Notes: a model not told the origin generated them from the sequence alone. A stretch of 32,321 nucleotides of DNA from DAOUEG01 sp964589285 (GCA_964589285.1 CAZPSP010000010.1:1-32321); one strand, 5' to 3'; shown: positions 1 through 10,202, numbered from the stretch's first letter. Translations and numbers: made by a program.

Positions 1-3000
1 ACCGACGGCGCCTATTTCTCCAATATCGCCACGGTTACGATAACGGTAAACCCGATAAATGATCCTCCAACAGCCGTTGAGGATTTCTTGAGTGTGGATG
101 AAGATACGGTACTGGTATTGCCCGCACCCGGGTTGCTTGAAAACGACTATGACGTGGAAGGCGATGCGCTTTTTGCTTACCCGTATTACTCCCAACCAAC
201 CACGTATGGCACTCTTCAACTCAATACTGACGGCAGCTTGACGTTTACCCCTAAACAAGATTTTAACGGCAGTGCCTACTATACCTATCGCTATCGGGCT
301 TATGACGGTTCTTCATATTCCAGCTATACCTACATCAGGTTAACTGTCAATCCTGTGAACGATCCTCCGGTTTCTGCAAATGATACCTTTACCGTTATCC
401 AGGATCAGACACTGAACGCCTCGGCGCCGGGCGTCCTCGCCAATGATACGGATATTGATGGGGACAGCCTCAATGCTGTCCTGGTGGATGGCCCAACCCA
501 CGGCGTTTTTGACCTCAACCCCAACGGTTCCTTCAGCTACACGCCGGATGCCGGGTTCCTGGGAGAGGATTCCTTCACGTACCGGGCTGCAGATGCGGAG
601 TCCCAGTCCGAAGTAGCAACTGTCACCATAAAGATAGTTGAGCCGATGACTCCGCCCGGAACTCCCGGCGACCTCTATGCCTGGGGCGACGGCGGTAACG
701 GCCAACTCGGGAATGGTTCTACAGATGATGTATCAACCCCCACCCCTGTATCGAATCTTGCCGGTGTGGTGGCCGTTGATGCTGGCGAAAGTTTCTCTCT
801 CGCTCTGCTTTCGGACGGTACCGTCTGGTCCTGGGGTGCCGGCTGGATGGCGCAACTCGGTGATGGGACCTGGGACAGCCGAAGCGTTCCCGGCCCGGTT
901 GGTGGCTTAACCCGCATCGTCGCAATTGCCGCTGGTACTTACCACGGACTGGCGCTCGATGCAGATGGGGCTGTGTGGGCGTGGGGTAACAATAATTCGG
1001 GAGAACTTGGTGATGGTACCAATACAGATCGCACCCTTCCTGTCAGGGTTATCGGGCTTCCGCCAATAGTCGCCATTGCGGCGGGGGGGTCGCACAGCCT
1101 TGCAATAGGTGCGGACGGTTCTCTCTGGTCCTGGGGAGACAACTATTATGGTCAATTGGGTGATAACACCTACACAAACCGGAATACTCCGATTCAGGTA
1201 CTGTCCGCGGATATGTCGCCTATCGGTGATATTGTCTCCGTAAGCGCAGGTTACTATCACACCCTGGCGGTGCGGAATGACGGGACAGTCTGGGCCTGGG
1301 GAGGTAACGGCTACGGGCAATTGGGCCTCGGAAGTACATCAAAAAAGCCGCTGCCTTTACAGGTTTACAACACGGATGGTTCCGGATTCCTGGAGAACAT
1401 AAAAGCTGTGGCCGCTGGCGATTGGTTCAGCCTCGCCGTATCAGAAAATGGCACCGTTTGGGGATGGGGTTATAACTACGAAAACCAACTCGGGGTAACG
1501 TCTCCCATAGGATATGAAACTCGCCCGGTCGAGAACGGGGTAGTGAATGCGGATGCGATTGCAGCCGGGCAAGACCACGGACTTGCATTGCTCCATGATA
1601 AAACGGTGATGGGATGGGGGTACAACTGGTACGGGCAACTTGGTGAAGGCGAAGATGAATGGGCTACCCCCCAAGTAATATCAGGATTAAACTCAATTGT
1701 CGGTTTGGCCGGAGGCGGCTATCATACCCTGGCAATAAAGGAGTCGGCGGTTCCGCTGGCACCGCCGGCCAATGATGCATTTGCCGCCGCGGAACAGTTG
1801 ACGCTGCCGGCAACGGTCAATACGCACACGATCCTCGCCACCACCGAACGCGGCGAACCGGCGCCCGTTGAATGCGGCGCCATCGGGAAGACCGTCTGGT
1901 ATACCTTTACCCCGGATACGAGCGGTATCCTGGTGGCTTCCACGGCCGGGAGTACCTTCGATACCCGCCTCGGGCTTTACACCGGCGCTTCACTCGATGA
2001 CCTGGTCGCTGTTGCCTGCAACGACGACATGGGCGACGAAATGATTTCCGCCCTGGTAACGAATGTTACCGCCGGACAGACCTACTACCTGCAGGCCGGC
2101 GGCGCTTCCGACTTCCCGGGCACCGCCCACGGCGGCAGCCTGGTCCTGGATGTATCCATCGGTGAGCGGCCGGCCAACGACAACTTCGCCGATGCCGAGC
2201 CGGTTACCTTCCCGGAATCCCTGACCGGCAATACGCTGCGGGCGACCACGGAACCGGATGAATACCAACTGCAGAATACCGTCTGGTATACTTTTACCCC
2301 TGCTGCAGACGGTACGCTGACGGCATCCGCTACCAGCGATTCCTTCCATCCGGACATGTACCTGTATTCCTACTACTGGGATGATGAACTGGGTTGGGAG
2401 GTGAACAGCGATAGGGACTATGATACCTTCGAGACCCGCCTGTTCGCGCAACTGGAAGCGGGCCGGACGTACTACCTACAACTTGGCAACTGGGACGGCT
2501 CAGCCGGCTCGTTCGAACTTGAACTGCAGTTCTACCTGCCGCCGGTTAACGATGACTTCGAGGACATGATCGACCTCCCCGTGCCGGGTACTCTCTCCGG
2601 AACGACCATCGGCGCAACTCTGGAAGAATTCGAATATGACCTGGGCTGGGGCATGGGCCACACCGTCTGGTACCGCTACACCGCCGATACCGACGGCCAG
2701 GTCCAGGTTATGGTCGACGCCGATTATTGGTGGTCTGCCAGGGTCTACGTCGAGAACGAAGACTACCTGGAGCAGGTATCCAGCGGCAATTGGGACTACC
2801 TGATCTTCATGGTGGAGGCCGGGCAGACTTACTACATCCAGCTTGGGGACATTTCCGAAGGCGGCGGCATCGGCGGAAACTTCACCATGTACACGTCCTA
2901 CGGGCCCGCGCCGGACCTGGCGGTAACGGAGTTCACCGCTGCGGAATCCCACGCGGATGAGGAAATCCCGGTTTCCATTACCATAGAGAACCAGGGCAAC

Positions 3001-6000
3001 GCCGCTACCGAAAACCAGTTCCTGGTCCGGTTCTACAGCGATACTTCGGACCCCGCAACAACGCCATACTCTCCGTTACTGTCCTATACCGTTAACGAGA
3101 CCATATGGGACGGAAACTACACTGAAATCTCTCTTATGCTGCCCGCGGACAGCTTCGAACCGGGGACCCATGTACTCAAGGCAGCCGTCGATTGCTGGAA
3201 CGAAGTAGCGGAAATCATCGAGGACAACAATATAGCGGAAACAAGCCTCGTGATCACGCAGCCTGCGGTGCTGGAGCGCGATAACTTTGAGGATGCCAAC
3301 CTGCTGTTACTGCCGGCGCATGTCAGCGGCAATACAGGCGAAGCGACGACGGAATACAACGAACCGCTCTACTGCGGTTCCAAGACGTTCGGCAAGACCG
3401 TCTGGTTCAGGGTCGTGCCCGGCGCCGACGGCGCCTTGAAGGTCAACACCGCCGGCAGTTCCTTCGATACGGTCCTGGCTGTTTACACCGGAGATAAGTT
3501 ATGGAACCTCCAACAGCTCGCCTGTAATGATGATGACGGCGGTGAACAGACTTCTTCCTTGTTCCACATGGTGACCGGCGGGCAGACCTATTACATCCAG
3601 CTTGGCGGCTATCGCAGCGCCGGCGGGTTGTTCGAACTCAACGCGTCTCTCGATACTTCCGGCCTGCCGGACCTCGTGGTAACGGCGTTCAGCGCGGGAC
3701 CCGCCGTGTCCGATGAACCCATCGACCTGCAAGTGACCGTAGCCAACTACGGCTCGGGAACGGTACCTGCCGGCGCACAACTCTACATATATAGTGAAAC
3801 TACGGCTTCAGCGCCGCTGGCGGACATTGATATTCCGGAACTCGCTCCAGGGGCATCAGCGGAGCTCGCCCCGGTACTACCGGCCAACAGCCTGAACCCC
3901 GGAGACCGCCTGGTCCTGGCGGCGGCGGATGGGACGAATGCTGTCACCGAATCAGACGAAGACAATAATACAGCTTCGATAACCGTCCCGGTAGCCGAAC
4001 CGGTACCGCCGCCAACGGAGCCTGATTTCAGTCTCTCCGTGACGCCGTCAACCATGTCGCTGGCGCCCGGCAGTTCGTCCAGCTTCATCGTGACGGTGGA
4101 TGCCTGGCTTGGCTTCAGCGACCCCGTCACCCTCACGCTGGAAGACCTGCCGGAAGGCGTCACCGGCGCATTCTACCCGGCGGTGGTTACGCCCCCCGGA
4201 ACGTCCGTCCTGGCCCTGACCGCCGGACCGAATGCCGGTACCGGAGACTTCCCGGTCACCATCACCGGCACGAGCGGCGACATTGTTCATACCACCAGCG
4301 GAGAAATCGCCCTGAACATCGGCCTGGTGCCGAGGTGCTATGGCGCCTTCACCGGCATCGTGACGGACGTGGAGACCGGGCTTCCGGTAGCGGGAGTCGG
4401 GGTAAGCCTCGGCTCACGCTCCGCGGTGACTGATTCCGAAGGCAGGTATCTGATAGCCAGTGTAGGCCTGGGCGCGAACAACGCGCCGATAACGGTCAAC
4501 CTCGTCGCCGCTCCTTTCCCGGATGAATTCTACTGGCCGAGCGCCGCCGAGAGCACAGCGATCTGCGGCGTGGTGACGAACCTGGATATTCAGATCCAGC
4601 CCAGGAAAACAAGCGGGCTGTTCGGTACGGTCAACGGCCTGGAAGGCCAGCCCTACCCCATCGGGTATTCCGACGTCGGTCCGATCGAGAATGTAAGCGT
4701 CAGCTACGTCGCGGACGACCAGGTCAACTGGATGCCCTACTGGCAAGGAGGCGATCAGTCCGGCCCGGACGGCACGTTCGAACTGGGCCCGTTCTCGGTA
4801 GGCCGGGACGGGACGATGGGTTACTCCATAACGATGACTAAGGATGGCTACTGGAAGTACGCGGACCACTTCACGTTCAGCGCCGGAGACCCCGTTCAAG
4901 GCGAATATTCACTCGTCAGGCAGTGCACCGGAGGCATCACCGGCTCGGTGGTCTACGATACTACCGGCGAGCCTGTTGCCGGTTACACCGTCTCCACGTA
5001 CAGGATCGTCCGGGATGAACGCGGCAACTTAATCCAGAGCGCATCGTATAATTCGGAAACAGACAGCGACGGAGCTTTCCAGTGGAATTCGGTGCTGCTC
5101 GGCTATAATAACCGGAACGCCACCTATGAACTGTTCGCCCGCAGCCCGCAGGGCGTTACGCCGAAATACGAAGGCAGCGCCAACGTCACCCTGAACGAGT
5201 GCGGGCAGATGGTCAATGTTGATATTCGCGTGAAAGAACTCCCGCCTGACCCGGTACCCAACGTCGGGACGGTGAAAGGTTACGTCAAAGACGCTGATAC
5301 CGGATTACCGCTCTTCGATGTCCAGGTATCTTCAGCCAACGAGACCACACGCACCGATAGCAGCGGCTACTACGAACTGCACATCGTCACCGGCTTTGAT
5401 GAGGACCACCTGTCAAGGGACGTCACGGTCTATGCCGTGGCAGACGGCTACTGGACGCAGGACCAGCTCGCGACCGTCGTGGCTAACGCAGAAACGGTTC
5501 TTGACTTCAACCTGCTGGCCAAACGCTACGGCTTTATCAGCGGCACCGTCCGCAACGCGGTAACCGGGGAACCGGTGGCCGGCGCAATGCTCAGTCTGCC
5601 CGGTAATCCGGTCACCGGCGCTGATGGTTCATTCACCAGCGGTGCCATCGAACTGGGTGAGCTAAACCAGCCGCGTACCGTTAACTTTAATATCACGGCC
5701 ACCGGTTACTGGGGGACGACATCCCAGGCAAACGTCGAAGCGGATCAAACGACGATAATAGAAATCGAACTCATCAAGGTCTGCACCGGCGCTTCTATTT
5801 CCGGCCTGGTCATGAACTCCGTGACACTGGCGCCGATCGAAGGCGCCGAGGTCAGCGCCGGAGGCAAGTCTACTTATACTGATAAGAACGGGTACTTCAA
5901 GCTGGACGGGCTGACCGTCGGCAACAACAACTCGCCGTCGCAGGTAACGGTTTACGTCACTGCCGACGGCTTCTATCCGCAATATAAGACAGTCACCATT

Positions 6001-9000
6001 TTCTGCGGCGCTAACATCACGGTGGACTTCGGCAAGCCGCAGACGGCCTTCGGAACCATCACCGGGCGGGTCACCAGTTCCCGTAACGGCATGCCGCTCG
6101 ATGAAGTATTTATCGGCTCAGGCTTCGGGGAATCCATGACTACCGGCCCGACCGGTTTCTACCAGTTTCTTAACGTGCCGCTCGGTCCGGACAATGCGGA
6201 CCAGACATGGGAGATCACTGCAACTTACTCAGAAGCCCTTTCCCAGACGCTGTCCGTAACCGTCAGCGCCGGAGAGACGTCCGTGCTCGACTTCCAGTTC
6301 GACGTCTATACGCCGGACAACCAGGCGCCCATCGCCGATGCCGGCGCGCCGTACAATGCCGACCTGGGCGAGCCTTTCAACCTCGACGGCAGTTCGTCCT
6401 GGGAACCGGACGCCGAACGCGGCGATAGCATCGTAACCTATGCCTGGACCATCGCCGGTTCGCTCGCCCTTGATGGCATGAACCCTGAACTTTCTGCAGC
6501 CCAGATAAGTTCACTCGGCGAGGGTACCTTCGATGTTACTCTGACCGTCACCGATTCTTACGGTCTTACCGATACCGATACCACCACGATAACGATCATC
6601 GATAACCGGCCGGTGGCAAGCTTCACCGCTTCTCTCAGTCATGCCGCGCCGGAACAACTGGTCACTTTCGATGCTTCGGCGTCATCCCATACCAATCCGG
6701 ACCGCAGCATCGTCAGCTACGATTGGGACTTCGGCGACGGGAGTACGGCAAGCGGCGTGACCGCGCAGCACGGCTTCCCGGCTTTCGGGGCTTTCACCGT
6801 GACGCTGACCGTGACGGACGACAACGATCCGGCCAAGACGGACACCGTCGGGACGACTGTCACCGTTGACCAGGGCAACCGTGCGCCGGTCGCTGATGCC
6901 GGGGGTCCGTACACCATGTCCGCCGGAGAATCGCTGACCCTGGCCGGCACTGGCTCCAATGACCCTGATGCCGAATACGGAGACTATATCGCAGCTTACC
7001 AGTGGGACATCGATGGGGACGGAATCTTCGACGACGCCGCTGGCGCCATCGTAATCCTGACCTGGGCCCAGGTCTCTTCCCTGGTTGACACGACCAGCTA
7101 CCCGGCCACGGTCCAGATCGGCCTCCGGATCACCGATTCATTCGGTGTAAGTGAAACGGCTTTAACGACGCTCACCATCTACGGCAATAGTCCGCTTGCA
7201 TACTTTACCGCCAGCCCTGACCCGGCGGAGATTTTACAGACCGTAACGTTCAACGCCACGGGTTCAGCTCATGAAAACCCCTGGAGGAACATCGTCAGCT
7301 ATGCATGGAACTTCGGGGACGGGACAAGCGGGAGCGGAGTCACCGTTGGACATGCTTATGCGGATGCCGGGACCTATACGGTGACATTAACCATCACTGA
7401 CGATGCCGATCCGGCTAATGTCGATACTTTCTCAGCCGATGTCCTCATCAATCAGGGCAACCGTCCGCCCACAGCCGATGCCGGCGGGCCGTACTACGTC
7501 GAACTCGGTTACGATATCACTCTCGACGGCAGCGGGTCTTTCGATATAGATGATGGTGACGCCGTCGTTAGCTATGAGTGGACCATCGCGGAAATCATAA
7601 CTCTTTCCGGAGAAAACCCCGTTCTCACGGGAGCGCAGGTCAGCGCCCTGGGAATCGGGACCTGGAATATCAGCCTTAGCGTTGAGGACTCCTCCGGTCT
7701 TAAAAATACCGATAGTTCCAACCTTACTATCCACGGCAATCAACCGGTGGCGCTCTTTACGGCTTCATCGGACCACGCCGCTCCGGGCGAGGAAGTCACT
7801 TTCAATGCCGCGGCCTCGTATCATACCGGCCCGGGGCGCAGCATTGTGGGGTATAGCTGGGACTTCGGGGATGGAAGTAGCGCCAACGGAAGTATAGCCA
7901 CGCATACCTATTCGGATGTTGGCGCCTTTACGGTAACCCTTACCGTGACGGACGATAACAGCCCTGCCCGAGCGGATACGGCTGCCGCGACCATCACGGT
8001 CAACTGGGACAACCGTGCTCCGGTCGCTGATGCGGGCGGACCATACGTTATCTCCATCGGCGAGGAACTTCACCTCGACGGCAGCGGGTCCAGCGACCCC
8101 GATACTGAAGACTCCATTGACAGTTACGAGTGGGACCTCGACGGCGACGGCGACTATTCCGATGCCGGCGGCGTTACGGTCAACCTGACCTGGGCACAGG
8201 TAGCCGATCTTTTGAATACTCCGGAGGACTACCCTGCCGACCCATCGACGGGGCTGCCCAACATCCAGATCAGCCTGAGAGTATCCGATTCCGAACTCAC
8301 TGGCACATCACTGGCCGCTCTCACCATTTACCGGAACGAACCGGTGGCCGCCTCTACCGCCGGTCCTAACCCGGCTGCTCCAGGACAGATGATCGGCTTC
8401 GATGCCTCGAGTTCGTTCCACGGCCACCCTGAACACGGGATAATTAGTTACGAATGGGACTTCGGAGACAACACAACGGCCAGCGGCGTTACCGTGTCGC
8501 ACACCTATACTACCTTCGGCGAGTACACAGTCACGCTGACTGTCACCGATGACAATACTCCGGCCAGGACGGATACTACCACGTTTACCGTCTCGGTCAA
8601 TCTCGGCAACGTTGCGCCCGCGGCCAATCCCGGCGGCCCGTACCAAGCTGAACTCGGCAGTATCATCGCTTTGAATGGCAGCGGGTCCAGTGACGCCAAC
8701 AGCCCGGCTGGAGATACCATCGTCAGTTATGAATGGAATATCGGAGAGCTTCTGAGCCTTTCCGGTGAGAATGTCACGCTATCTGAAGAACAGGCAGCAA
8801 GCCTCGGTACGGGTATCTGGAACGTATCTTTGACCGTTACCGATTCATTCAATCTTTCTGATACGGCCAACACCACGCTGGCGATCTACGAGAACCGTCC
8901 TGTAGCCGCCTTTACGGTTAGCCCCTCGCAGGCGTTAACCGGCCAGACAGTGACGTTCGACGCTTTGGCATCCCATCATACCTATGCTGAACGCAATATC

Positions 9001-9981
9001 ATCGGCTATCACTGGGAGTTCGGCGATGGCTCTGCTGCTGATGGTAAAGTCGTCACACATGCTTACAGTCTGGGCAGAACCTACACCGTTACCCTGACCG
9101 TGACGGATGATAATGAACCTGCCAGGACGGATACCGCACGCTCGAGTATCGTAATATCCAGCAATGTCCCGCCGGCCGTTCCCGTAGGCGGACCCACGCC
9201 CCAACCGGCTGAGCCGCCCGCCGATGACGAACCCGGAGATGATGAAGTGCAGGAGCCGGAAACGACCCCCGTCGTTGAACAGGCTATCATCGAGGTTATT
9301 GGTGTTACGGTTACTCCGCAAAAAATTTACGAGGGCGGTAGCATCGGCATACAAGTCCAGATCAGGAACAGAGGCGCCATCGCCGGCAGCCACCTGGTTA
9401 CTCTCAGCATAGATGGAGTCGCCAGAGAAACGCGCCAGGTAACCCTGGAAGCTGGAGAAACCATCCAGACCACCTTTTCGTTAGTGGCCGGTGAGGCCGG
9501 GCAGCGCCTGGCCCGGGTCGGAGAGATAGCTGTTGAATATCAGGTTCTTGATCTGGGTGAAGTAGCCGGGGTCATCCGGTTCTCGGTTTCAGACCTCTCG
9601 GTGACACCTGGTGAAGTTGCTCCGGGCGGGACCGTGACCATATCCGCGGTGGTGACCAATACCGGGGAAATTACAGCCACAGATACCGTCATCCTGTACA
9701 TCGGTGGAGTCGAAGAGGAAACTCGCGGTGTTACTCTCGATGCGGGAGATAGTGCGCTGGTCTCCTTTACGGTCAGCCGGGAAGCTGAAGGGCTTTATGA
9801 TGTGGCTATTGAGACGGCCAGGGGAACCTTCCTGGTTATCACACCGGAACCCGTCAGCCCGGCCCCGGAGGATGAGGAGGACGATGCTGGATTGAGCTGG
9901 ATGTGGTTGCTTATCATCATTGGCGCAATCATTATCGTTGCTGTGATGATAATAGTGCTGTACCGGCGCCGGAGAGACTGA
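1..9981 (+). CDS. Giant multidomain surface protein, membrane-anchored at the C-terminus (5' end outside window)
   Basis: The frame is open from base 1, so the gene begins upstream; the first in-frame start-like codon, a TTG at 88, lies inside a cadherin-like repeat and is not a real start. 3326 residues are present. Numbering from the first codon here: two cadherin-like domains (about 20-215, with NDPP linkers), a seven-repeat RCC1 propeller (223-581), three PPC-like domains (588-965, 'NDxFxxA' starts and 'TVWYxxTP' cores), CARDB (969-1090), a fourth PPC-like domain (1093-1218), CARDB (1221-1335), an Ig-like domain (1341-1440), seven carboxypeptidase-regulatory-like domains (1445-2103), ten PKD domains (2107-3055), a Pro/Glu-rich linker, two CARDB-like domains (3097-3285), then an acidic stretch, one hydrophobic helix and RRRRD. 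The charge pattern puts the repeats outside the membrane and the Arg tail inside. No catalytic domain is seen, so adhesion or glycan/protein binding is inferred. The gene is unrelated to the catabolic genes that follow and faces them tail to tail. Confidence 0.93.
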   Translation, partial: TDGAYFSNIATVTITVNPINDPPTAVEDFLSVDEDTVLVLPAPGLLENDYDVEGDALFAYPYYSQPTTYGTLQLNTDGSLTFTPKQDFNGSAYYTYRYRAYDGSSYSSYTYIRLTVNPVNDPPVSANDTFTVIQDQTLNASAPGVLANDTDIDGDSLNAVLVDGPTHGVFDLNPNGSFSYTPDAGFLGEDSFTYRAADAESQSEVATVTIKIVEPMTPPGTPGDLYAWGDGGNGQLGNGSTDDVSTPTPVSNLAGVVAVDAGESFSLALLSDGTVWSWGAGWMAQLGDGTWDSRSVPGPVGGLTRIVAIAAGTYHGLALDADGAVWAWGNNNSGELGDGTNTDRTLPVRVIGLPPIVAIAAGGSHSLAIGADGSLWSWGDNYYGQLGDNTYTNRNTPIQVLSADMSPIGDIVSVSAGYYHTLAVRNDGTVWAWGGNGYGQLGLGSTSKKPLPLQVYNTDGSGFLENIKAVAAGDWFSLAVSENGTVWGWGYNYENQLGVTSPIGYETRPVENGVVNADAIAAGQDHGLALLHDKTVMGWGYNWYGQLGEGEDEWATPQVISGLNSIVGLAGGGYHTLAIKESAVPLAPPANDAFAAAEQLTLPATVNTHTILATTERGEPAPVECGAIGKTVWYTFTPDTSGILVASTAGSTFDTRLGLYTGASLDDLVAVACNDDMGDEMISALVTNVTAGQTYYLQAGGASDFPGTAHGGSLVLDVSIGERPANDNFADAEPVTFPESLTGNTLRATTEPDEYQLQNTVWYTFTPAADGTLTASATSDSFHPDMYLYSYYWDDELGWEVNSDRDYDTFETRLFAQLEAGRTYYLQLGNWDGSAGSFELELQFYLPPVNDDFEDMIDLPVPGTLSGTTIGATLEEFEYDLGWGMGHTVWYRYTADTDGQVQVMVDADYWWSARVYVENEDYLEQVSSGNWDYLIFMVEAGQTYYIQLGDISEGGGIGGNFTMYTSYGPAPDLAVTEFTAAESHADEEIPVSITIENQGNAATENQFLVRFYSDTSDPATTPYSPLLSYTVNETIWDGNYTEISLMLPADSFEPGTHVLKAAVDCWNEVAEIIEDNNIAETSLVITQPAVLERDNFEDANLLLLPAHVSGNTGEATTEYNEPLYCGSKTFGKTVWFRVVPGADGALKVNTAGSSFDTVLAVYTGDKLWNLQQLACNDDDGGEQTSSLFHMVTGGQTYYIQLGGYRSAGGLFELNASLDTSGLPDLVVTAFSAGPAVSDEPIDLQVTVANYGSGTVPAGAQLYIYSETTASAPLADIDIPELAPGASAELAPVLPANSLNPGDRLVLAAADGTNAVTESDEDNNTASITVPVAEPVPPPTEPDFSLSVTPSTMSLAPGSSSSFIVTVDAWLGFSDPVTLTLEDLPEGVTGAFYPAVVTPPGTSVLALTAGPNAGTGDFPVTITGTSGDIVHTTSGEIALNIGLVPRCYGAFTGIVTDVETGLPVAGVGVSLGSRSAVTDSEGRYLIASVGLGANNAPITVNLVAAPFPDEFYWPSAAESTAICGVVTNLDIQIQPRKTSGLFGTVNGLEGQPYPIGYSDVGPIENVSVSYVADDQVNWMPYWQGGDQSGPDGTFELGPFSVGRDGTMGYSITMTKDGYWKYADHFTFSAGDPVQGEYSLVRQCTGGITGSVVYDTTGEPVAGYTVSTYRIVRDERGNLIQSASYNSETDSDGAFQWNSVLLGYNNRNATYELFARSPQGVTPKYEGSANVTLNECGQMVNVDIRVKELPPDPVPNVGTVKGYVKDADTGLPLFDVQVSSANETTRTDSSGYYELHIVTGFDEDHLSRDVTVYAVADGYWTQDQLATVVANAETVLDFNLLAKRYGFISGTVRNAVTGEPVAGAMLSLPGNPVTGADGSFTSGAIELGELNQPRTVNFNITATGYWGTTSQANVEADQTTIIEIELIKVCTGASISGLVMNSVTLAPIEGAEVSAGGKSTYTDKNGYFKLDGLTVGNNNSPSQVTVYVTADGFYPQYKTVTIFCGANITVDFGKPQTAFGTITGRVTSSRNGMPLDEVFIGSGFGESMTTGPTGFYQFLNVPLGPDNADQTWEITATYSEALSQTLSVTVSAGETSVLDFQFDVYTPDNQAPIADAGAPYNADLGEPFNLDGSSSWEPDAERGDSIVTYAWTIAGSLALDGMNPELSAAQISSLGEGTFDVTLTVTDSYGLTDTDTTTITIIDNRPVASFTASLSHAAPEQLVTFDASASSHTNPDRSIVSYDWDFGDGSTASGVTAQHGFPAFGAFTVTLTVTDDNDPAKTDTVGTTVTVDQGNRAPVADAGGPYTMSAGESLTLAGTGSNDPDAEYGDYIAAYQWDIDGDGIFDDAAGAIVILTWAQVSSLVDTTSYPATVQIGLRITDSFGVSETALTTLTIYGNSPLAYFTASPDPAEILQTVTFNATGSAHENPWRNIVSYAWNFGDGTSGSGVTVGHAYADAGTYTVTLTITDDADPANVDTFSADVLINQGNRPPTADAGGPYYVELGYDITLDGSGSFDIDDGDAVVSYEWTIAEIITLSGENPVLTGAQVSALGIGTWNISLSVEDSSGLKNTDSSNLTIHGNQPVALFTASSDHAAPGEEVTFNAAASYHTGPGRSIVGYSWDFGDGSSANGSIATHTYSDVGAFTVTLTVTDDNSPARADTAAATITVNWDNRAPVADAGGPYVISIGEELHLDGSGSSDPDTEDSIDSYEWDLDGDGDYSDAGGVTVNLTWAQVADLLNTPEDYPADPSTGLPNIQISLRVSDSELTGTSLAALTIYRNEPVAASTAGPNPAAPGQMIGFDASSSFHGHPEHGIISYEWDFGDNTTASGVTVSHTYTTFGEYTVTLTVTDDNTPARTDTTTFTVSVNLGNVAPAANPGGPYQAELGSIIALNGSGSSDANSPAGDTIVSYEWNIGELLSLSGENVTLSEEQAASLGTGIWNVSLTVTDSFNLSDTANTTLAIYENRPVAAFTVSPSQALTGQTVTFDALASHHTYAERNIIGYHWEFGDGSAADGKVVTHAYSLGRTYTVTLTVTDDNEPARTDTARSSIVISSNVPPAVPVGGPTPQPAEPPADDEPGDDEVQEPETTPVVEQAIIEVIGVTVTPQKIYEGGSIGIQVQIRNRGAIAGSHLVTLSIDGVARETRQVTLEAGETIQTTFSLVAGEAGQRLARVGEIAVEYQVLDLGEVAGVIRFSVSDLSVTPGEVAPGGTVTISAVVTNTGEITATDTVILYIGGVEEETRGVTLDAGDSALVSFTVSREAEGLYDVAIETARGTFLVITPEPVSPAPEDEEDDAGLSWMWLLIIIGAIIIVAVMIIVLYRRRRD
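667..1743 (+). repeat. Seven RCC1-type repeats encoding one beta-propeller
   Basis: Seven copies of a roughly 50-residue unit carry the RCC1 signature, a Trp-Gly pair followed by a Gln-Leu-Gly or Glu-Leu-Gly triad: WGDGGNGQLG, WGAGWMAQLG, WGNNNSGELG, WGDNYYGQLG, WGGNGYGQLG, WGYNYENQLG and WGYNWYGQLG. Each is followed by a 'VxAGxxHxLAL' type strand. Seven is the blade number of a closed RCC1 propeller, so the array looks complete. Bacterial RCC1 arrays on secreted proteins are usually taken as binding modules; nothing here points to nucleotide exchange activity. Confidence 0.93.
4333..6310 (+). repeat. Seven tandem carboxypeptidase-regulatory-like (Ig-fold) domains
   Basis: Seven units begin with a 'G-x-I/V-x-G-x-V' strand followed by 'TGxPxxxxxV' and a 'TDxxGxY' turn, as in CarboxypepD_reg/SdrD B-like domains. 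Units 1, 3 and 6 each have one Cys just before the first strand (RCYGAFTG, QCTGGITG, VCTGASISG) and one Cys near the last strand (ICGVVTN, ECGQMVN, FCGANIT). Units 2, 4, 5 and 7 have neither. The paired occurrence suggests an intradomain disulfide clamping the two ends of those units, which would fit an extracellular location. The disulfide is inferred. Confidence 0.8.
6319..9165 (+). repeat. Ten PKD domains arranged as five alternating pairs
   Basis: Units start at 6319, 6604, 6877, 7186, 7459, 7738, 8011, 8335, 8608 and 8893. Odd units begin 'N-x-x-P-x-A-x-x-G/A-x-P-Y' with a variable core (279-324 bp). Even units begin 'N-x-P-x-A-x-x-T' and contain the classical WDFGDG or similar core and 'YTVTLTVTDD'. 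The first four even units are exactly 273 bp. The odd units themselves alternate: 1, 3 and 5 share a 'LSGENxxL...LGxGxWNxSL' core, while 2 and 4 share a 'WDxDGDGxxxDA...LTWAQV' core. This gives a four-domain super-repeat of about 1.14 kb. Confidence 0.9.
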
Positions 9982-10080
9982 TGGCATTAACTCAGAAGCC
10001 AGCTTGCATCCGGGAAAATTGAAGGCTGGGAAGGAAATCCAAGAGAAGAAAATTATTCTCTTCACTGAACGATTGAGCAA

Positions 10081-10112
10081 CGGGGCCTGGCCTCATGTGC
10101 CAGGCTCCGTTT
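10081..10112. terminator. Strong GC-rich hairpin between convergent genes
   Basis: An 11-bp stem, CGGGGCCTGGC (10081-10091) with GCCAGGCTCCG (10099-10109), has one G-U wobble and a 7-base loop. TTT and then a C-rich stretch follow on the + strand. The position about 100 bases after the giant gene, and about 100 bases beyond the end of the oppositely oriented ene-reductase gene, fits a terminator. The T-tract is short, so efficiency is uncertain. A weaker 7-bp stem (AAGAGAA/TTCTCTT, 10041-10062) lies just upstream. Confidence 0.7.
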
Positions 10113-10202
10113 GCCCCCTGGGTCTAAAACGGCATAACCAGGTGCGCTATCTTGAACCGCGCTTTTGTGCCTTAAAGGACCCTCCTCGTTGGCAGGTCCA
10201 AT

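Noticed and set aside
88..90. TTG as the start of the giant protein
   Set aside because: The frame is open back to base 1 and those codons continue a cadherin-like repeat ending in NPINDPP, so the gene begins upstream of the window.
9890..9981. Sortase or PGF-CTERM type sorting signal at the giant protein's end
   Set aside because: There is no LPxTG or PGF motif before the hydrophobic segment; it looks like a plain transmembrane anchor with an Arg tail.
9589..10080. 163-residue - strand open frame at the end of the giant gene
   Set aside because: Mostly antisense to the CARDB-like and membrane-anchor coding region; no ribosome site or recognisable domain.
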